A stretch of DNA of 7,531 nucleotides from Tenericutes bacterium HGW-Tenericutes-5. Its GTDB lineage: Bacteria > Bacillota_I > Bacilli_A > Izemoplasmatales > Hujiaoplasmataceae. Positions within the stretch are counted from its first letter, which is position 1. Every line of letters starts with the position of its first letter. The translations under genes were made by a program, and so were the position numbers. Location of the stretch: NCBI GenBank assembly GCA_002839125.1, contig PGXI01000070.1, forward strand, positions 1-7,531. The letters are read 5' to 3'. Positions 1 to 6,849 of the stretch are shown here, one piece after another. The notes under the pieces were generated by a model. It was not told the origin of the DNA. It did not search any database and saw nothing but the letters and a program-made list of their open reading frames with translations.

Positions 1-1725
1 ATGAAGATAGTAATCGAATTAAGAAGAGATGCCAACGCTGAAGTTGTTCTTAACAACCTACTTAAGAATTCTCAACTCCAAACAACCTTCGGTGCTAACA
101 TGCTTGCTCTTGTTAATGATAGACCTGTTGTTTTAGGCCTTATTGACATGATTAGGTATTATTATGAACACCAAGTTGAAGTCTTAGTTCGTAAAACTAA
201 GTTCGATTTAGAAAAAGCTCAACAACGTCTTCACTTGCTAGAAGGCTTTATAATAGCTTTAGATAATATTGATGCTGTAATTAAAATCATTAGAGAGTCT
301 TACGACGACACTGAATCACTTCTGATGACGGCTTTCAATTTATCTGAAATTCAAACTAAAGCAATCTTGCAAATGCAATTAAGAAGATTATCTGGATTAG
401 AAAGAGAAAAGATTGATCAAGAAGTTACGATTTTAAGCGATACAATAGAAGACTTACAAGAAACTTTAATCGATAAAAGTAAGCAAGATCAAATCTTAAT
501 CAATGAAGCAATTGAAATGAAAGAGAAATATGGCGACGCTAGACGAACAGATATTGATCCATTCGGAGATAGTGATATTGAAGATGAAGATTTAATTCCA
601 ATTGAAGATGTAATAATCGCTGTAACTACTAATGGATACGTTAAACGTATGAATTTAGATGTCTATCGCTCACAAAATCGTGGTGGTAGAGGAAAAACTG
701 GAATTAACCTTAATGAAGATGATGTAATTGACTCAATTACTTTTACTCAAACGCATGACTACTTATTATTCTTTACCAATATGGGTCGCGTTTACAAAAT
801 GAAAGGTTATAAAGTTCCTAATTTCGGAAGAAGTTCAAAAGGATTACCAATAGTTAATTTACTTAATTTAAATGAAGGCGAAGAATTAGCTGCTGTAATG
901 TCTTTAAAGAATTTTGATGAAGGCTATCTATTCTTTACAACTAAGAATGGCTTAGTAAAGAGAACTTCTGTATCTAACTTCCAAAACATCAGAGTTAATG
1001 GAATTAGAGCTATAACATTAAGAGACGATGATTTCCTACACTCAGTTCGCTTAACTGACGGTCAAAGAGATGTAATCATTGGCGCATCAAACGGAAAAGC
1101 GATTCGCTTCAATGAAAATGATGTTAGAGAGATGGGAAGAACTGCTGCCGGTGTAAAAGGTATAAGTTTATCAAGTAGTGAGTCTGTTGTCGGAGTATCT
1201 ACTGTGACTGAAGATCGAAACCAAATTCTTGCAATTACCAAAAAGGGTTACGGTAAGAGAACTGATGTTGATGAATACCGTCTACAAAAACGTGGTGGAA
1301 AAGGTGTTAAAACAATCAACGTAACAAGTAAAAACGGAGAACTTGCAAAACTTATTTCCGTTGTTGGTAACGAAGACTTATTAGCTGTGTCTGACAAAGG
1401 TATAATTATCAGAACACCAATAGATCAAATATCAATTACTAAACGTGCTACTCAAGGAGTAAAGATTATCAATCTTGTTGAAGATCATGTAGTTTCAACA
1501 ATAGCCTTAGTAGACAAAGATGAGGAAGTTGATGATATCAATATTGATGTTTCTACTGAAATAGTTCAAGAATCAAATGCTGATATTTCTTTAGAAACAC
1601 CGAAAACAGAAGCTTTTTCAGAAGTTGATGAAAACTCATTAATTGAAGAACAAGATAATGAGAATGAAAACAACGAAGACGAAGAAGTCGATGAATTAGA
1701 AGAAATATTGAAGAACTCATATTAA
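1..1725 (+). CDS. gyrA: DNA gyrase subunit A, C-terminal two thirds (5' end cut by window edge)
   Basis: GyrA is the DNA-cutting and DNA-wrapping subunit of gyrase, which works with GyrB in the cytoplasm to introduce negative supercoils using ATP. The reading frame is open at base 1. The first ATG is an internal Met, matching the GMRIVIEL region of Bacillus GyrA, so the winged-helix domain and catalytic tyrosine lie outside the window. Visible parts (fragment numbering) are the long coiled-coil arm and C-gate region at about 48-190, including LSGLEREKI, followed by the beta-pinwheel domain at about 200-504. The GyrA box is QNRGGRG at 225-231, with a second related loop QKRGGKG at 429-435. The GyrA box argues for GyrA rather than ParC. 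Residues 505-574 form a very acidic tail (28 Asp/Glu against 3 Lys), longer than in Bacillus subtilis as I recall it. The gene ends in TAA and converges on the ZIP transporter gene. Confidence 0.97.
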   Translation: MKIVIELRRDANAEVVLNNLLKNSQLQTTFGANMLALVNDRPVVLGLIDMIRYYYEHQVEVLVRKTKFDLEKAQQRLHLLEGFIIALDNIDAVIKIIRESYDDTESLLMTAFNLSEIQTKAILQMQLRRLSGLEREKIDQEVTILSDTIEDLQETLIDKSKQDQILINEAIEMKEKYGDARRTDIDPFGDSDIEDEDLIPIEDVIIAVTTNGYVKRMNLDVYRSQNRGGRGKTGINLNEDDVIDSITFTQTHDYLLFFTNMGRVYKMKGYKVPNFGRSSKGLPIVNLLNLNEGEELAAVMSLKNFDEGYLFFTTKNGLVKRTSVSNFQNIRVNGIRAITLRDDDFLHSVRLTDGQRDVIIGASNGKAIRFNENDVREMGRTAAGVKGISLSSSESVVGVSTVTEDRNQILAITKKGYGKRTDVDEYRLQKRGGKGVKTINVTSKNGELAKLISVVGNEDLLAVSDKGIIIRTPIDQISITKRATQGVKIINLVEDHVVSTIALVDKDEEVDDINIDVSTEIVQESNADISLETPKTEAFSEVDENSLIEEQDNENENNEDEEVDELEEILKNSY

Positions 1726-1768
1726 AAAAATATCCTAGACTAATGAAAAATCAGTCTAGGATTTTTTT
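1724..1768. terminator. Bidirectional intrinsic terminator between gyrA and the ZIP gene
   Basis: A perfect 10-bp stem (1732-1741 ATCCTAGACT with 1753-1762) surrounds an 11-nt loop. It is followed on the + strand by a run of T (1762-1768) and preceded by seven A (1724-1730), which become a U-tract when read from the - strand. It begins at the gyrA stop codon and lies about 18 bases past the stop of the convergent ZIP gene, so it can end both transcripts. Confidence 0.9.
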
Positions 1769-1785
1769 ATGAAATTATTATTTTG

Positions 1786-2592
1786 TTATCCTAAAGCAAC
1801 ATCTAGCAACATCATAACTGCAAAACCAAGCATCGCTCCTATGGTGGCTATTTTCGTTGTTTTAAGCATTTGTGATTCAGGAATCAATTCCTCTATGACA
1901 ACATAAATCATCGCTCCAGCAGCAAAAGAAAGTGCATAAGGTAAAATATTTCGCATAGTCAGAGCCAATAACGCCCCAAGTACACCAGCTATAGGTTCAA
2001 CAATCCCGCTTAGTTGCCCGATAGAAAAAGCCTTTTTCTTGGACATACCTTCTCTGTGTAAAGGAACACTAACCGCTGTCCCTTCAGGTAAATTTTGAAT
2101 ACCAATACCAATTGCGAGTGCTACTGCGGCTCCAACTGTTGCTCCAGGAATACCTGCAGCTGCTGCACCAAAAGCTACACCCACTGCTAGACCTTCGGGA
2201 ATATTATGCAACGTAATTGATAGCACTAATAAGACTGATCTTCTCCACTTACTAGGAAGCCCTTCCTCATGATGGGATTCGACATGCATGTGAGGAAGAA
2301 ATTTATCAACTGCCATAAGAAATACCCCACCGGCTAGAAAACCAATAACTGCTGGCACCCAAGGCACCATGCCTATTTCTTCGGCTAGCTCAATTCCTGG
2401 ATTCAATAAACTCCAAAATGATGCAGCTATCATTACTCCAGCACTAAACCCGAGCATTCCATTTAAAAAGGATTGATTCATATTCTTTAAAACAAAAACT
2501 AAACTAGCTCCAATAGCTGTCATTGAGTAGGTAAAAAAAGTACCTATCAAAGCGGCCAAAACCGGACTAATACTTGTAAAAAACTCTACCAT
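1786..2592 (-). CDS. ZIP-family divalent metal transporter (GufA/ZupT-like)
   Basis: This is a membrane transporter of the ZIP family, whose members usually import Zn2+ and sometimes Fe2+ or Mn2+. The product is 268 residues with eight likely membrane helices (about 9-36, 43-60, 77-99, 118-142, 151-177, 190-212, 216-237, 247-266). The two signature metal-site motifs are present: HNIPEG at 129-134 in helix 4 and QNLPEG at 166-171 in helix 5. A His-rich stretch, HMHVESHH at 101-108, lies in the loop before helix 4, as in many ZIPs, and E199 in helix 6 may be a further ligand. The frame extends to a TTG at 2613, but the ATG at 2592 has an ideal GGAGG five bases upstream and is the better start. 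The gene follows the cyclase-like gene by 34 bases but has its own extended -10 promoter. The exact metal cannot be read from the sequence. Confidence 0.93.
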   Translation of the reverse strand: MVEFFTSISPVLAALIGTFFTYSMTAIGASLVFVLKNMNQSFLNGMLGFSAGVMIAASFWSLLNPGIELAEEIGMVPWVPAVIGFLAGGVFLMAVDKFLPHMHVESHHEEGLPSKWRRSVLLVLSITLHNIPEGLAVGVAFGAAAAGIPGATVGAAVALAIGIGIQNLPEGTAVSVPLHREGMSKKKAFSIGQLSGIVEPIAGVLGALLALTMRNILPYALSFAAGAMIYVVIEELIPESQMLKTTKIATIGAMLGFAVMMLLDVALG

Positions 2593-2597
2593 AATAA

Positions 2598-2602
2598 CCT
2601 CC
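2598..2602 (-). promoter_or_regulatory. Ribosome binding site that fixes the ZIP gene start
   Basis: GGAGG on the - strand lies five bases upstream of the ATG at 2590-2592. The alternative TTG codon at 2611-2613, seven codons earlier in frame, has only AT-rich sequence upstream and no purine-rich site. The GGAGG itself would be inside the coding region if TTG were used. This favours the shorter, 268-residue product. Confidence 0.85.
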
Positions 2603-2607
2603 GTAAA

Positions 2608-2624
2608 TATCAATTGTGTTGATA
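2608..2624. promoter_or_regulatory. Candidate operator: 17-bp inverted repeat at the ZIP gene transcription start
   Basis: TATCAA-TTGTG-TTGATA is a perfect dyad with 6-bp arms and a 5-bp centre. It lies immediately downstream of the predicted -10 (2626-2631), covering the expected transcription start and leader just ahead of the GGAGG. A repressor bound there would block initiation, as is common for metal-uptake genes controlled by metalloregulators. It does not match an MntR, Zur or Fur box that I recognise. Short dyads arise by chance in AT-rich DNA, so this remains a candidate. Confidence 0.4.
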
Positions 2625-2625
2625 A

Positions 2626-2634
2626 ATTATATCA
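2626..2634 (-). promoter_or_regulatory. Extended -10 promoter for the ZIP gene
   Basis: On the - strand TGATATAAT gives a perfect TATAAT (2626-2631) with the TGn extension (2632-2634). The nearest -35-like element, TTGCAA at 2652-2657, is 20 bases away, which is too far to be ideal, but an extended -10 can work without a good -35. The start would fall near 2619, giving a leader of roughly 27 bases. The -10 overlaps the stop codon of the upstream cyclase-like gene. Confidence 0.6.
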
Positions 2635-3580
2635 TATTTTTATTTATAAAATTGCAATAATTACTATATTTATATTTTTTAAGCACCAATAATACTCTGT
2701 AAGTATTAAATGGGGATAATTGATTGGCTCTACGATAAATTCCATAATATTTACCAACCGATAAACTATCTGCTTTAATTCTTCCATAATCGTCAAGCCT
2801 ATTTATAATGTTATTCAAACCATCTTCCATTCTCTCATCATAGGGTATATTTAAATTTGCCATAACATATAAAGCTCTTAACATATCGTATTTCCAGCCA
2901 TGTGGAAATGGAAATTTCAACATATCTTTATGGATGATTTCTCCGGTTCTTACGGACTTAAACAATCTTTTTGTTAAAATGTACTCTGATCCCGTCTTAC
3001 ACCCTTCATTAATTTCATCTAACCTATAACTGTAGTTTAAGTCTTTTAGATTCGCAAAAGCTTCTAAAACTGACAAGGTTGTATGTAGTGAAGATTGTTT
3101 TGGATAGGGTCTTCTCTCCCAAGAACAATTCCACCCACCATCACTCATTTTATACTCTAAAACATAATCAATCATTTCATACAATCTTTGATCAGTCATT
3201 TTAGCTTGAGAACATATTCTTATCATCATTGCTACAACACACATGTCTTGATGTCTGTAATTACTAACCTTACCGCCTTTATACCACATATTTTCTAGTA
3301 AAATATTAATCGTCTTCAGATATCTTGTTTCACTTAAATCTATTCCTAATTCACATAGTATTAGTAGAGAATAATGAGTTGAAGTATATTTTGGAGAATA
3401 AATTCCTTCGTCCCAAAGTGAAGTTTTCAAATCTTGTCTGGATATAATTGTTTTAGCGAAATCTGAGGTGTTTATAACTTCTTTGATATTACTAGCTGAA
3501 TAATAATTTTCCAATAAATATTTTTCAACATGATACTTTGTGAACAAATCTTCAGATTTTAGCCATTCAATAACATTCAT
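2627..3580 (-). CDS. Squalene-cyclase/prenyltransferase-like alpha-toroid protein, function unknown
   Basis: The 317-residue soluble protein has no signal peptide or membrane helix. It is built of paired helices in the manner of the terpenoid cyclase/protein prenyltransferase alpha/alpha-barrel superfamily. A QW-like repeat motif, DGGWNCSW, is at 147-154, followed by the helix SLHTTLSVLEAF at 164-175. Related helix-pair segments are KYTSTHYSLLIL at 64-75, RHQDMCVVAMMIRI at 109-122 and FPHGWKYDMLRALYVM at 225-240. It is about half the length of true squalene-hopene cyclases, and I see neither their DxDD motif nor a DDxxD motif, so cyclase activity is not supported. Single-domain relatives occur in Firmicutes, mostly annotated only by fold. 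The start ATG has AGAGGTG six bases upstream and its own promoter. It lies between tRNA-Ser and the ZIP gene, and no neighbour suggests isoprenoid metabolism. The fold assignment is fairly firm, but the role is unknown. Confidence 0.8.
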   Translation of the reverse strand: MNVIEWLKSEDLFTKYHVEKYLLENYYSASNIKEVINTSDFAKTIISRQDLKTSLWDEGIYSPKYTSTHYSLLILCELGIDLSETRYLKTINILLENMWYKGGKVSNYRHQDMCVVAMMIRICSQAKMTDQRLYEMIDYVLEYKMSDGGWNCSWERRPYPKQSSLHTTLSVLEAFANLKDLNYSYRLDEINEGCKTGSEYILTKRLFKSVRTGEIIHKDMLKFPFPHGWKYDMLRALYVMANLNIPYDERMEDGLNNIINRLDDYGRIKADSLSVGKYYGIYRRANQLSPFNTYRVLLVLKKYKYSNYCNFINKNMI

Positions 3581-3598
3581 AAATTACACCTCTTTTTT

Positions 3599-3627
3599 AT
3601 TATATAATTAATTAAACACGGTTACAA
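3599..3627 (-). promoter_or_regulatory. Sigma-A type promoter of the cyclase-like gene
   Basis: On the - strand TTGTAA (3622-3627) and a perfect TATAAT (3599-3604) are separated by 17 bases. Transcription would start near 3592-3593, right at the AGAGGTG ribosome binding site (3587-3593), so the leader would be only about 12-13 bases. The promoter begins just after the tRNA-Ser terminator, so the gene is probably transcribed independently of the tRNA. Confidence 0.75.
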
Positions 3628-3634
3628 TAGATAT

Positions 3635-3660
3635 AAAAAAACACCATAAAAATGGTGTTT
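3635..3660 (-). terminator. Intrinsic terminator of tRNA-Ser
   Basis: A perfect 9-bp stem (3639-3647 AAACACCAT with 3652-3660) has a 4-nt loop and is followed on the - strand by a run of U (from 3641 down to 3635). It starts about 11 bases after the tRNA CCA end. There is no T-tract on the + strand side, so it acts only in the - direction. Confidence 0.88.
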
Positions 3661-3671
3661 AATTTATTAAC

Positions 3672-3762
3672 TGGCGGAGTAAGAGAGATTCGAACTCTCG
3701 CGCCGGTTTCCCGACCTACACCCTTAGCAGGGGCGCCTCTTCGGCCTCTTGAGTATTACTCC
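3672..3762 (-). tRNA. tRNA-Ser (anticodon GCU), CCA encoded
   Basis: The - strand folds as a class II tRNA. The acceptor stem is GGAGTAA/TTACTCC and the discriminator base is G, followed by an encoded CCA (3672-3674). The D stem is CTC/GAG. The anticodon stem CGCCC/GGGTG surrounds the loop CTGCTAA, giving anticodon GCU for the AGC/AGU serine codons. The long variable arm typical of tRNA-Ser is a 5-bp hairpin (GTCGG-GAAA-CCGGC), and the T arm is GAGAG-TTCGAAT-CTCTC. It is a single tRNA gene rather than part of a cluster. It has its own TTGACA promoter upstream and an intrinsic terminator downstream. The whole gene is far more GC-rich than its surroundings, as expected for a structural RNA. Confidence 0.97.
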
Positions 3763-3768
3763 ATTTCA

Positions 3769-3809
3769 ACAGTCAGCCATTTAATATTACTAGATTTTTT
3801 ACTGACTGT
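3769..3809. repeat. 8-bp inverted repeat bracketing the tRNA-Ser promoter
   Basis: ACAGTCAG (3769-3776) and its exact reverse complement CTGACTGT (3802-3809) are separated by 25 bases. One arm overlaps the -35 hexamer and the other sits at the expected transcription start, so the pair brackets the -10. It has no T-tract and a long loop, so it is not an intrinsic terminator. It could be a protein-binding dyad, a structure in read-through RNA from the upstream gene, or chance. Confidence 0.5.
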
Positions 3810-3812
3810 CAA
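3784..3812 (-). promoter_or_regulatory. Strong promoter of tRNA-Ser
   Basis: On the - strand a consensus TTGACA (3807-3812) is followed after 17 bases by TAATAT (3784-3789). Transcription would start near 3777, about 14 bases before the mature tRNA 5' end. The -35 lies only 7 bases past the stop codon of the membrane-protein gene, with no terminator between them, so read-through transcripts may also carry the tRNA. Confidence 0.85.
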
Positions 3813-3819
3813 GAATTTT

Positions 3820-4491
3820 TTAACTTATGTAAGATTCAGGTTGTTCTACTTCATCTTCGATAGGTTTTGGTAAATCTTTTTCCACTTCTTTGTTCTTAAC
3901 TTTAGTTTTTGGTTGATTTAATGTCTTTGAATATTCTCGGTATTTTCGATATCCACCATAGCCATCAAATCCAAGATAAACGCCTCCACCAATAGCAATA
4001 ATCAATAATAACCACCCTAATGTAGAAATAATTGTACCATTTCCTTGTAAAGTCAAGGTTAAAACAACAGGGCCGATACCAATGAAGAACATATGCATCC
4101 AAAACTTAGCCGATTCACTTTTCTCATCAAAATAATATAAAGAAACAAAGTAAATAATACCTCTAGCTAATAGGAAAAACGTTAGCATGTATCCATATAA
4201 AGCCGCCCAAATTCCTTCATCTGATTTTCCAGAGAATGCCACATAAACCATTAATCCACCGATAATGAATTCAAAAATTATTTCAATAAGATTGATGGTT
4301 CTTAATACTTCTGTTTTTAGCGTTTTCATTAAAGGGTATACTCTGAAAACAGAAAAAATTACAACCGCGAGCCCAGTAGCTGCATACACAATGTCTTCTT
4401 CATATATTTTCGATAGTATCCCTACAGCTAAAATAATCGCTGCTAGTGCCCACTTAATTACCCAGCCATATCCGTATTTTGGTTTTGCCAT
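3820..4491 (-). CDS. Six-helix integral membrane protein of unknown function
   Basis: I do not recognise this 223-residue protein. It has six likely membrane helices (about 12-28, 33-55, 65-87, 93-119, 128-148, 154-175) and no signal peptide. A hydrophilic C-terminal tail of about 45 residues begins with a Gly/Tyr-rich stretch (FDGYGGYRKYREYS, 175-188) and continues into a mixed Lys/Glu/Pro segment that is probably cytoplasmic. Size and helix count resemble the HdeD/DUF308 type of small membrane proteins, but I see no diagnostic motif, so that is only a suggestion. No catalytic or metal-binding pattern is evident. The start ATG has AGGAGG eight bases upstream. The gene lies 71 bases downstream of tex with its own promoter. 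No terminator separates the two, so some co-transcription with tex is likely. It ends in TAA just before the tRNA-Ser promoter. Confidence 0.85.
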   Translation of the reverse strand: MAKPKYGYGWVIKWALAAIILAVGILSKIYEEDIVYAATGLAVVIFSVFRVYPLMKTLKTEVLRTINLIEIIFEFIIGGLMVYVAFSGKSDEGIWAALYGYMLTFFLLARGIIYFVSLYYFDEKSESAKFWMHMFFIGIGPVVLTLTLQGNGTIISTLGWLLLIIAIGGGVYLGFDGYGGYRKYREYSKTLNQPKTKVKNKEVEKDLPKPIEDEVEQPESYIS

Positions 4492-4522
4492 AACAAAAAC
4501 CTCCTTTTTATTTCTTATACTA

Positions 4523-4552
4523 ATTATATTACTATAAGCAACTTATTTTCAA
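4523..4552 (-). promoter_or_regulatory. Promoter of the six-helix membrane-protein gene
   Basis: On the - strand TTGAAA (4547-4552) and TATAAT (4523-4528) are separated by 18 bases. Transcription would start near 4516, giving a leader of about 25 bases that contains the AGGAGG site at 4500-4505. The spacer contains a small dyad, ATAAG-TTG-CTTAT (4534-4546). The -35 begins 10 bases past the tex stop codon. Confidence 0.7.
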
Positions 4553-4562
4553 TAACCTGAAG

Positions 4563-6764
4563 CTAATTAACAAAACTAGGTTTATCTTTTGGATTAACCA
4601 TCGTAAGTTGTAGTCTTTTTCTATTTAAATCGACACTAATAACCCAAACCTTAACAATATCTCCAACACTAACTACATCTAAAGGATGCTTCACATACGA
4701 TTTGCTTAACTTAGAAATATGAACTAATCCAGCTTCTTTAATACCAACATCGATAAAAGCTCCGAAATCAACAACATTTCTAACTGTGCCTTGTAATTCC
4801 ATATCAACTTTTAAATCTTCTAAAGAAAGAAGTTCACTCTTTAATAACGGTTGTGGGAAATCATCTCTTATATCTCTTGTTGGAGAGATAAAAGCTTCTA
4901 ATATGTCTTCAATTAAAATGATACTTTCATTGAAATATTCGGCAATTTTGTTCTTATTTATTGAATTTATAGTATTTTTACATTTTTCAGTACCTATTTC
5001 TTCAACATTTAAGTTTAAATATTGAAGAATGCGGTATGCTAAATCATAACTTTCAGGATGTATTGGAGTTTTATCCAGTGGATTAATGGAATTGAATATC
5101 CTTAAAAAGCCGATTGCTTGTTCAAAAGTCTTAGCTCCAAGATTAGGTACGTCAAGTAATTCCTTGCGACTTTTAAAAGGCCCATAGGTTTCTCTTTTAT
5201 CAACTATGTTTTTTGCAACTTTATTTGATAATCCCGATACGTACTGCAATAAAGAAGTGGAAGCGGTATTAACATTAACTCCGATTCGATTAACTGCAGT
5301 AGTTACTACGAAATCTAAAGAATCAGATAGTTTCGATTGTGTAACATCATGTTGATATTGTCCCACGCCAATTGACTTAGGATCGATTTTAACTAACTCA
5401 CTTAAAGGATCTTGCATTCTTCTTGCTATTGATACTGCCGATCTTTCTTCTACTTGAAATTCAGGGAACTCTTCTCTTGCAAGTTCAGAAGCGGAATATA
5501 CTGAAGCGCCTGCTTCACTAACAATAACATATTTAACCGGTCTACTTAAGTCTTTTAAGATTGATGCAATAAAGCTCTCTGTCTCTCTTGATGCAGTTCC
5601 ATTTCCAATTGCGATTATATCTACTTTATATTTTTCGATAAAACCTATCAATAATTTTTTAGCTTCTTCAATTTGCTTAGGGTTAACGTTTTGGCCAACA
5701 TATGCTTCATGAGGATATATAACACCCTTATCAATAAACTTACCATACTTATCAATTACCGCTAATTTACAACCTGTTCTAAAAGCCGGATCGACTCCAA
5801 GAACCATTTGTCCCTTAAGCGGTGGTTGCAATAGTAATGAACGTAAATTCTCAGAAAAAATATGGATTGCTTGATTTTCAGCGCGATCAGTAAAATCAGT
5901 TCTTATCTCTCTTGAAATTGAACCGCTGATTAATCTTTTATATGCATCTATATATGATTCTTCAATTAATTCATTAACAATTGATTTATTTTGTTGAATA
6001 ACTTTTTTATTTAAGTAATTAAATATATCATCAGTATCAACATCTATCTTAACAGTGATAATCTTTTCTTTTTCAGCTCTATTGATTGCTAAAATTCTGT
6101 ATAACTTAATGGTTGATAATGCTTCTTCATAATCATAGTAATTTTGATAAGTTTGATATTGATCTTCTGCATCTTTCTTTATCTTAGTAACTATTTTTCC
6201 ATTTTTATAAGTAAAATCTCTTATCCATTTACGATAATCAGCATTATCGGAAACCATTTCAGCAATAATATACTTTGCTCCCTGTAAAGCATCTTCAACT
6301 GTTCTAACTTCGTCCGTCAAATAAGGAGTAGCCAAACTATCTAAATTATCAATGTTAGGGAATAATAAAATTTCATTAGCTAAAGGCTCTAAGCCCATTT
6401 TTATAGCTTCAGTTGCCTTGGTTTTCTTCTTTTCTTTAAATGGTCGATAGATATCTTCCAAATCTACTAACTTATCACAAGCATTAATGTCTTTTACTAG
6501 TTCCTCTGTAAGCATGCCTTTTTCATCAATAAGTCTTATAATGTCATCTTTTCTTTCCTGCAACGACTTGCCATACTCATATTCTTTTTGAATAGCACGT
6601 ATTTGTTCCTCGTCTAAAGAATCGGTTTTTTCTTTACGGTATCTAGCAATAAAAGGAACCGTATTTCCTTCCTCTAGAAGTTCTAAAACCGTTTCTACTT
6701 GTTTAATGCTAATACCTTGAGTTTTGGCGACTTGTTTAATCAGTTCTTCATTAATATATTCCAT
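4563..6764 (-). CDS. tex: Tex family transcription accessory / RNA-binding protein
   Basis: Tex is a conserved cytoplasmic nucleic-acid-binding protein associated with the transcription machinery. Its precise biochemical role remains poorly defined. At 733 residues it has normal family length and all domains in order. The N-terminal Tex domain, with helix-turn-helix elements (about 5-200), includes NTVPFIARYRKEKT at 34-47 and LEDIYRPFKEKKKTKA at 102-117. The YqgF/RNase H-like domain (about 318-445) has GVDPAFRTGCKLAVID at 323-338, IGNGTASRETE at 386-396 and SEAGASVYSASELA at 416-429. Helix-hairpin-helix segments lie at about 499-557 (VSGLSNKVAKNIV, VPNLGAKTFEQAIGFLRI), and a C-terminal S1 RNA-binding domain at about 650-722 contains VDFGAFIDVG. 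The start ATG has AAGGAGA five bases upstream, and the stop is TAG. It has its own promoter behind the terminator of the thioredoxin-like gene. The gene corresponds to ydcI of Bacillus subtilis. Confidence 0.97.
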   Translation of the reverse strand: MEYINEELIKQVAKTQGISIKQVETVLELLEEGNTVPFIARYRKEKTDSLDEEQIRAIQKEYEYGKSLQERKDDIIRLIDEKGMLTEELVKDINACDKLVDLEDIYRPFKEKKKTKATEAIKMGLEPLANEILLFPNIDNLDSLATPYLTDEVRTVEDALQGAKYIIAEMVSDNADYRKWIRDFTYKNGKIVTKIKKDAEDQYQTYQNYYDYEEALSTIKLYRILAINRAEKEKIITVKIDVDTDDIFNYLNKKVIQQNKSIVNELIEESYIDAYKRLISGSISREIRTDFTDRAENQAIHIFSENLRSLLLQPPLKGQMVLGVDPAFRTGCKLAVIDKYGKFIDKGVIYPHEAYVGQNVNPKQIEEAKKLLIGFIEKYKVDIIAIGNGTASRETESFIASILKDLSRPVKYVIVSEAGASVYSASELAREEFPEFQVEERSAVSIARRMQDPLSELVKIDPKSIGVGQYQHDVTQSKLSDSLDFVVTTAVNRIGVNVNTASTSLLQYVSGLSNKVAKNIVDKRETYGPFKSRKELLDVPNLGAKTFEQAIGFLRIFNSINPLDKTPIHPESYDLAYRILQYLNLNVEEIGTEKCKNTINSINKNKIAEYFNESIILIEDILEAFISPTRDIRDDFPQPLLKSELLSLEDLKVDMELQGTVRNVVDFGAFIDVGIKEAGLVHISKLSKSYVKHPLDVVSVGDIVKVWVISVDLNRKRLQLTMVNPKDKPSFVN

Positions 6765-6788
6765 TTTTGTCTCCTTGTCCTTATGAAT

Positions 6789-6797
6789 ATTTTACCA
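6789..6797 (-). promoter_or_regulatory. Extended -10 promoter of tex
   Basis: On the - strand TGGTAAAAT gives a TAAAAT -10 (6789-6794) with a TGn extension (6795-6797), itself preceded by TA to form the TATG motif common in Gram-positive promoters. No good -35 is visible at 17 bases, where the region is a T-run next to the upstream terminator. The start would be near 6782, leaving a leader of roughly 18 bases that includes the ribosome binding site at 6770-6776. Confidence 0.55.
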
Positions 6798-6816
6798 TAT
6801 ATTACAAAAAAATGCT

Positions 6817-6844
6817 AAAAAAAAGAGCCTTTCATAGGCTCTTT
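6817..6844 (-). terminator. Intrinsic terminator of the thioredoxin-like gene
   Basis: A perfect 9-bp stem (6822-6830 AAAGAGCCT with 6836-6844) has a 5-nt loop and is followed on the - strand by a U-tract (the complement of 6817-6824). It starts only 5 bases after the TAA stop of the thioredoxin-like gene and separates that gene from tex. Confidence 0.9.
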
Positions 6845-6849
6845 ATTAG

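Noticed and set aside
1..3. ATG at the first base taken as a true start codon of a short GyrA-like protein
   Set aside because: The residues match an internal segment of GyrA (GMRIVIEL region), and the frame is simply cut by the window edge.
2593..2613. Seven-codon N-terminal extension of the ZIP transporter from a TTG start
   Set aside because: No ribosome binding site precedes the TTG, whereas GGAGG lies five bases before the downstream ATG. The extension also overlaps the candidate operator and would start only a few bases after the predicted transcription start.
3652..3873. Open frame of 73 codons on the + strand, in part resembling a plausible peptide
   Set aside because: It runs antisense through tRNA-Ser, its terminator and the end of the membrane-protein gene. 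It has no ribosome binding site.
4265..4537. Open frame of 90 codons on the + strand
   Set aside because: It is the antisense shadow of the N-terminal half of the membrane-protein gene and its promoter. The hydrophobic translation reflects the opposite strand's membrane helices.
4786..5025. Open frame of 79 codons on the + strand
   Set aside because: It lies wholly antisense within tex, whose protein is conserved through this stretch.
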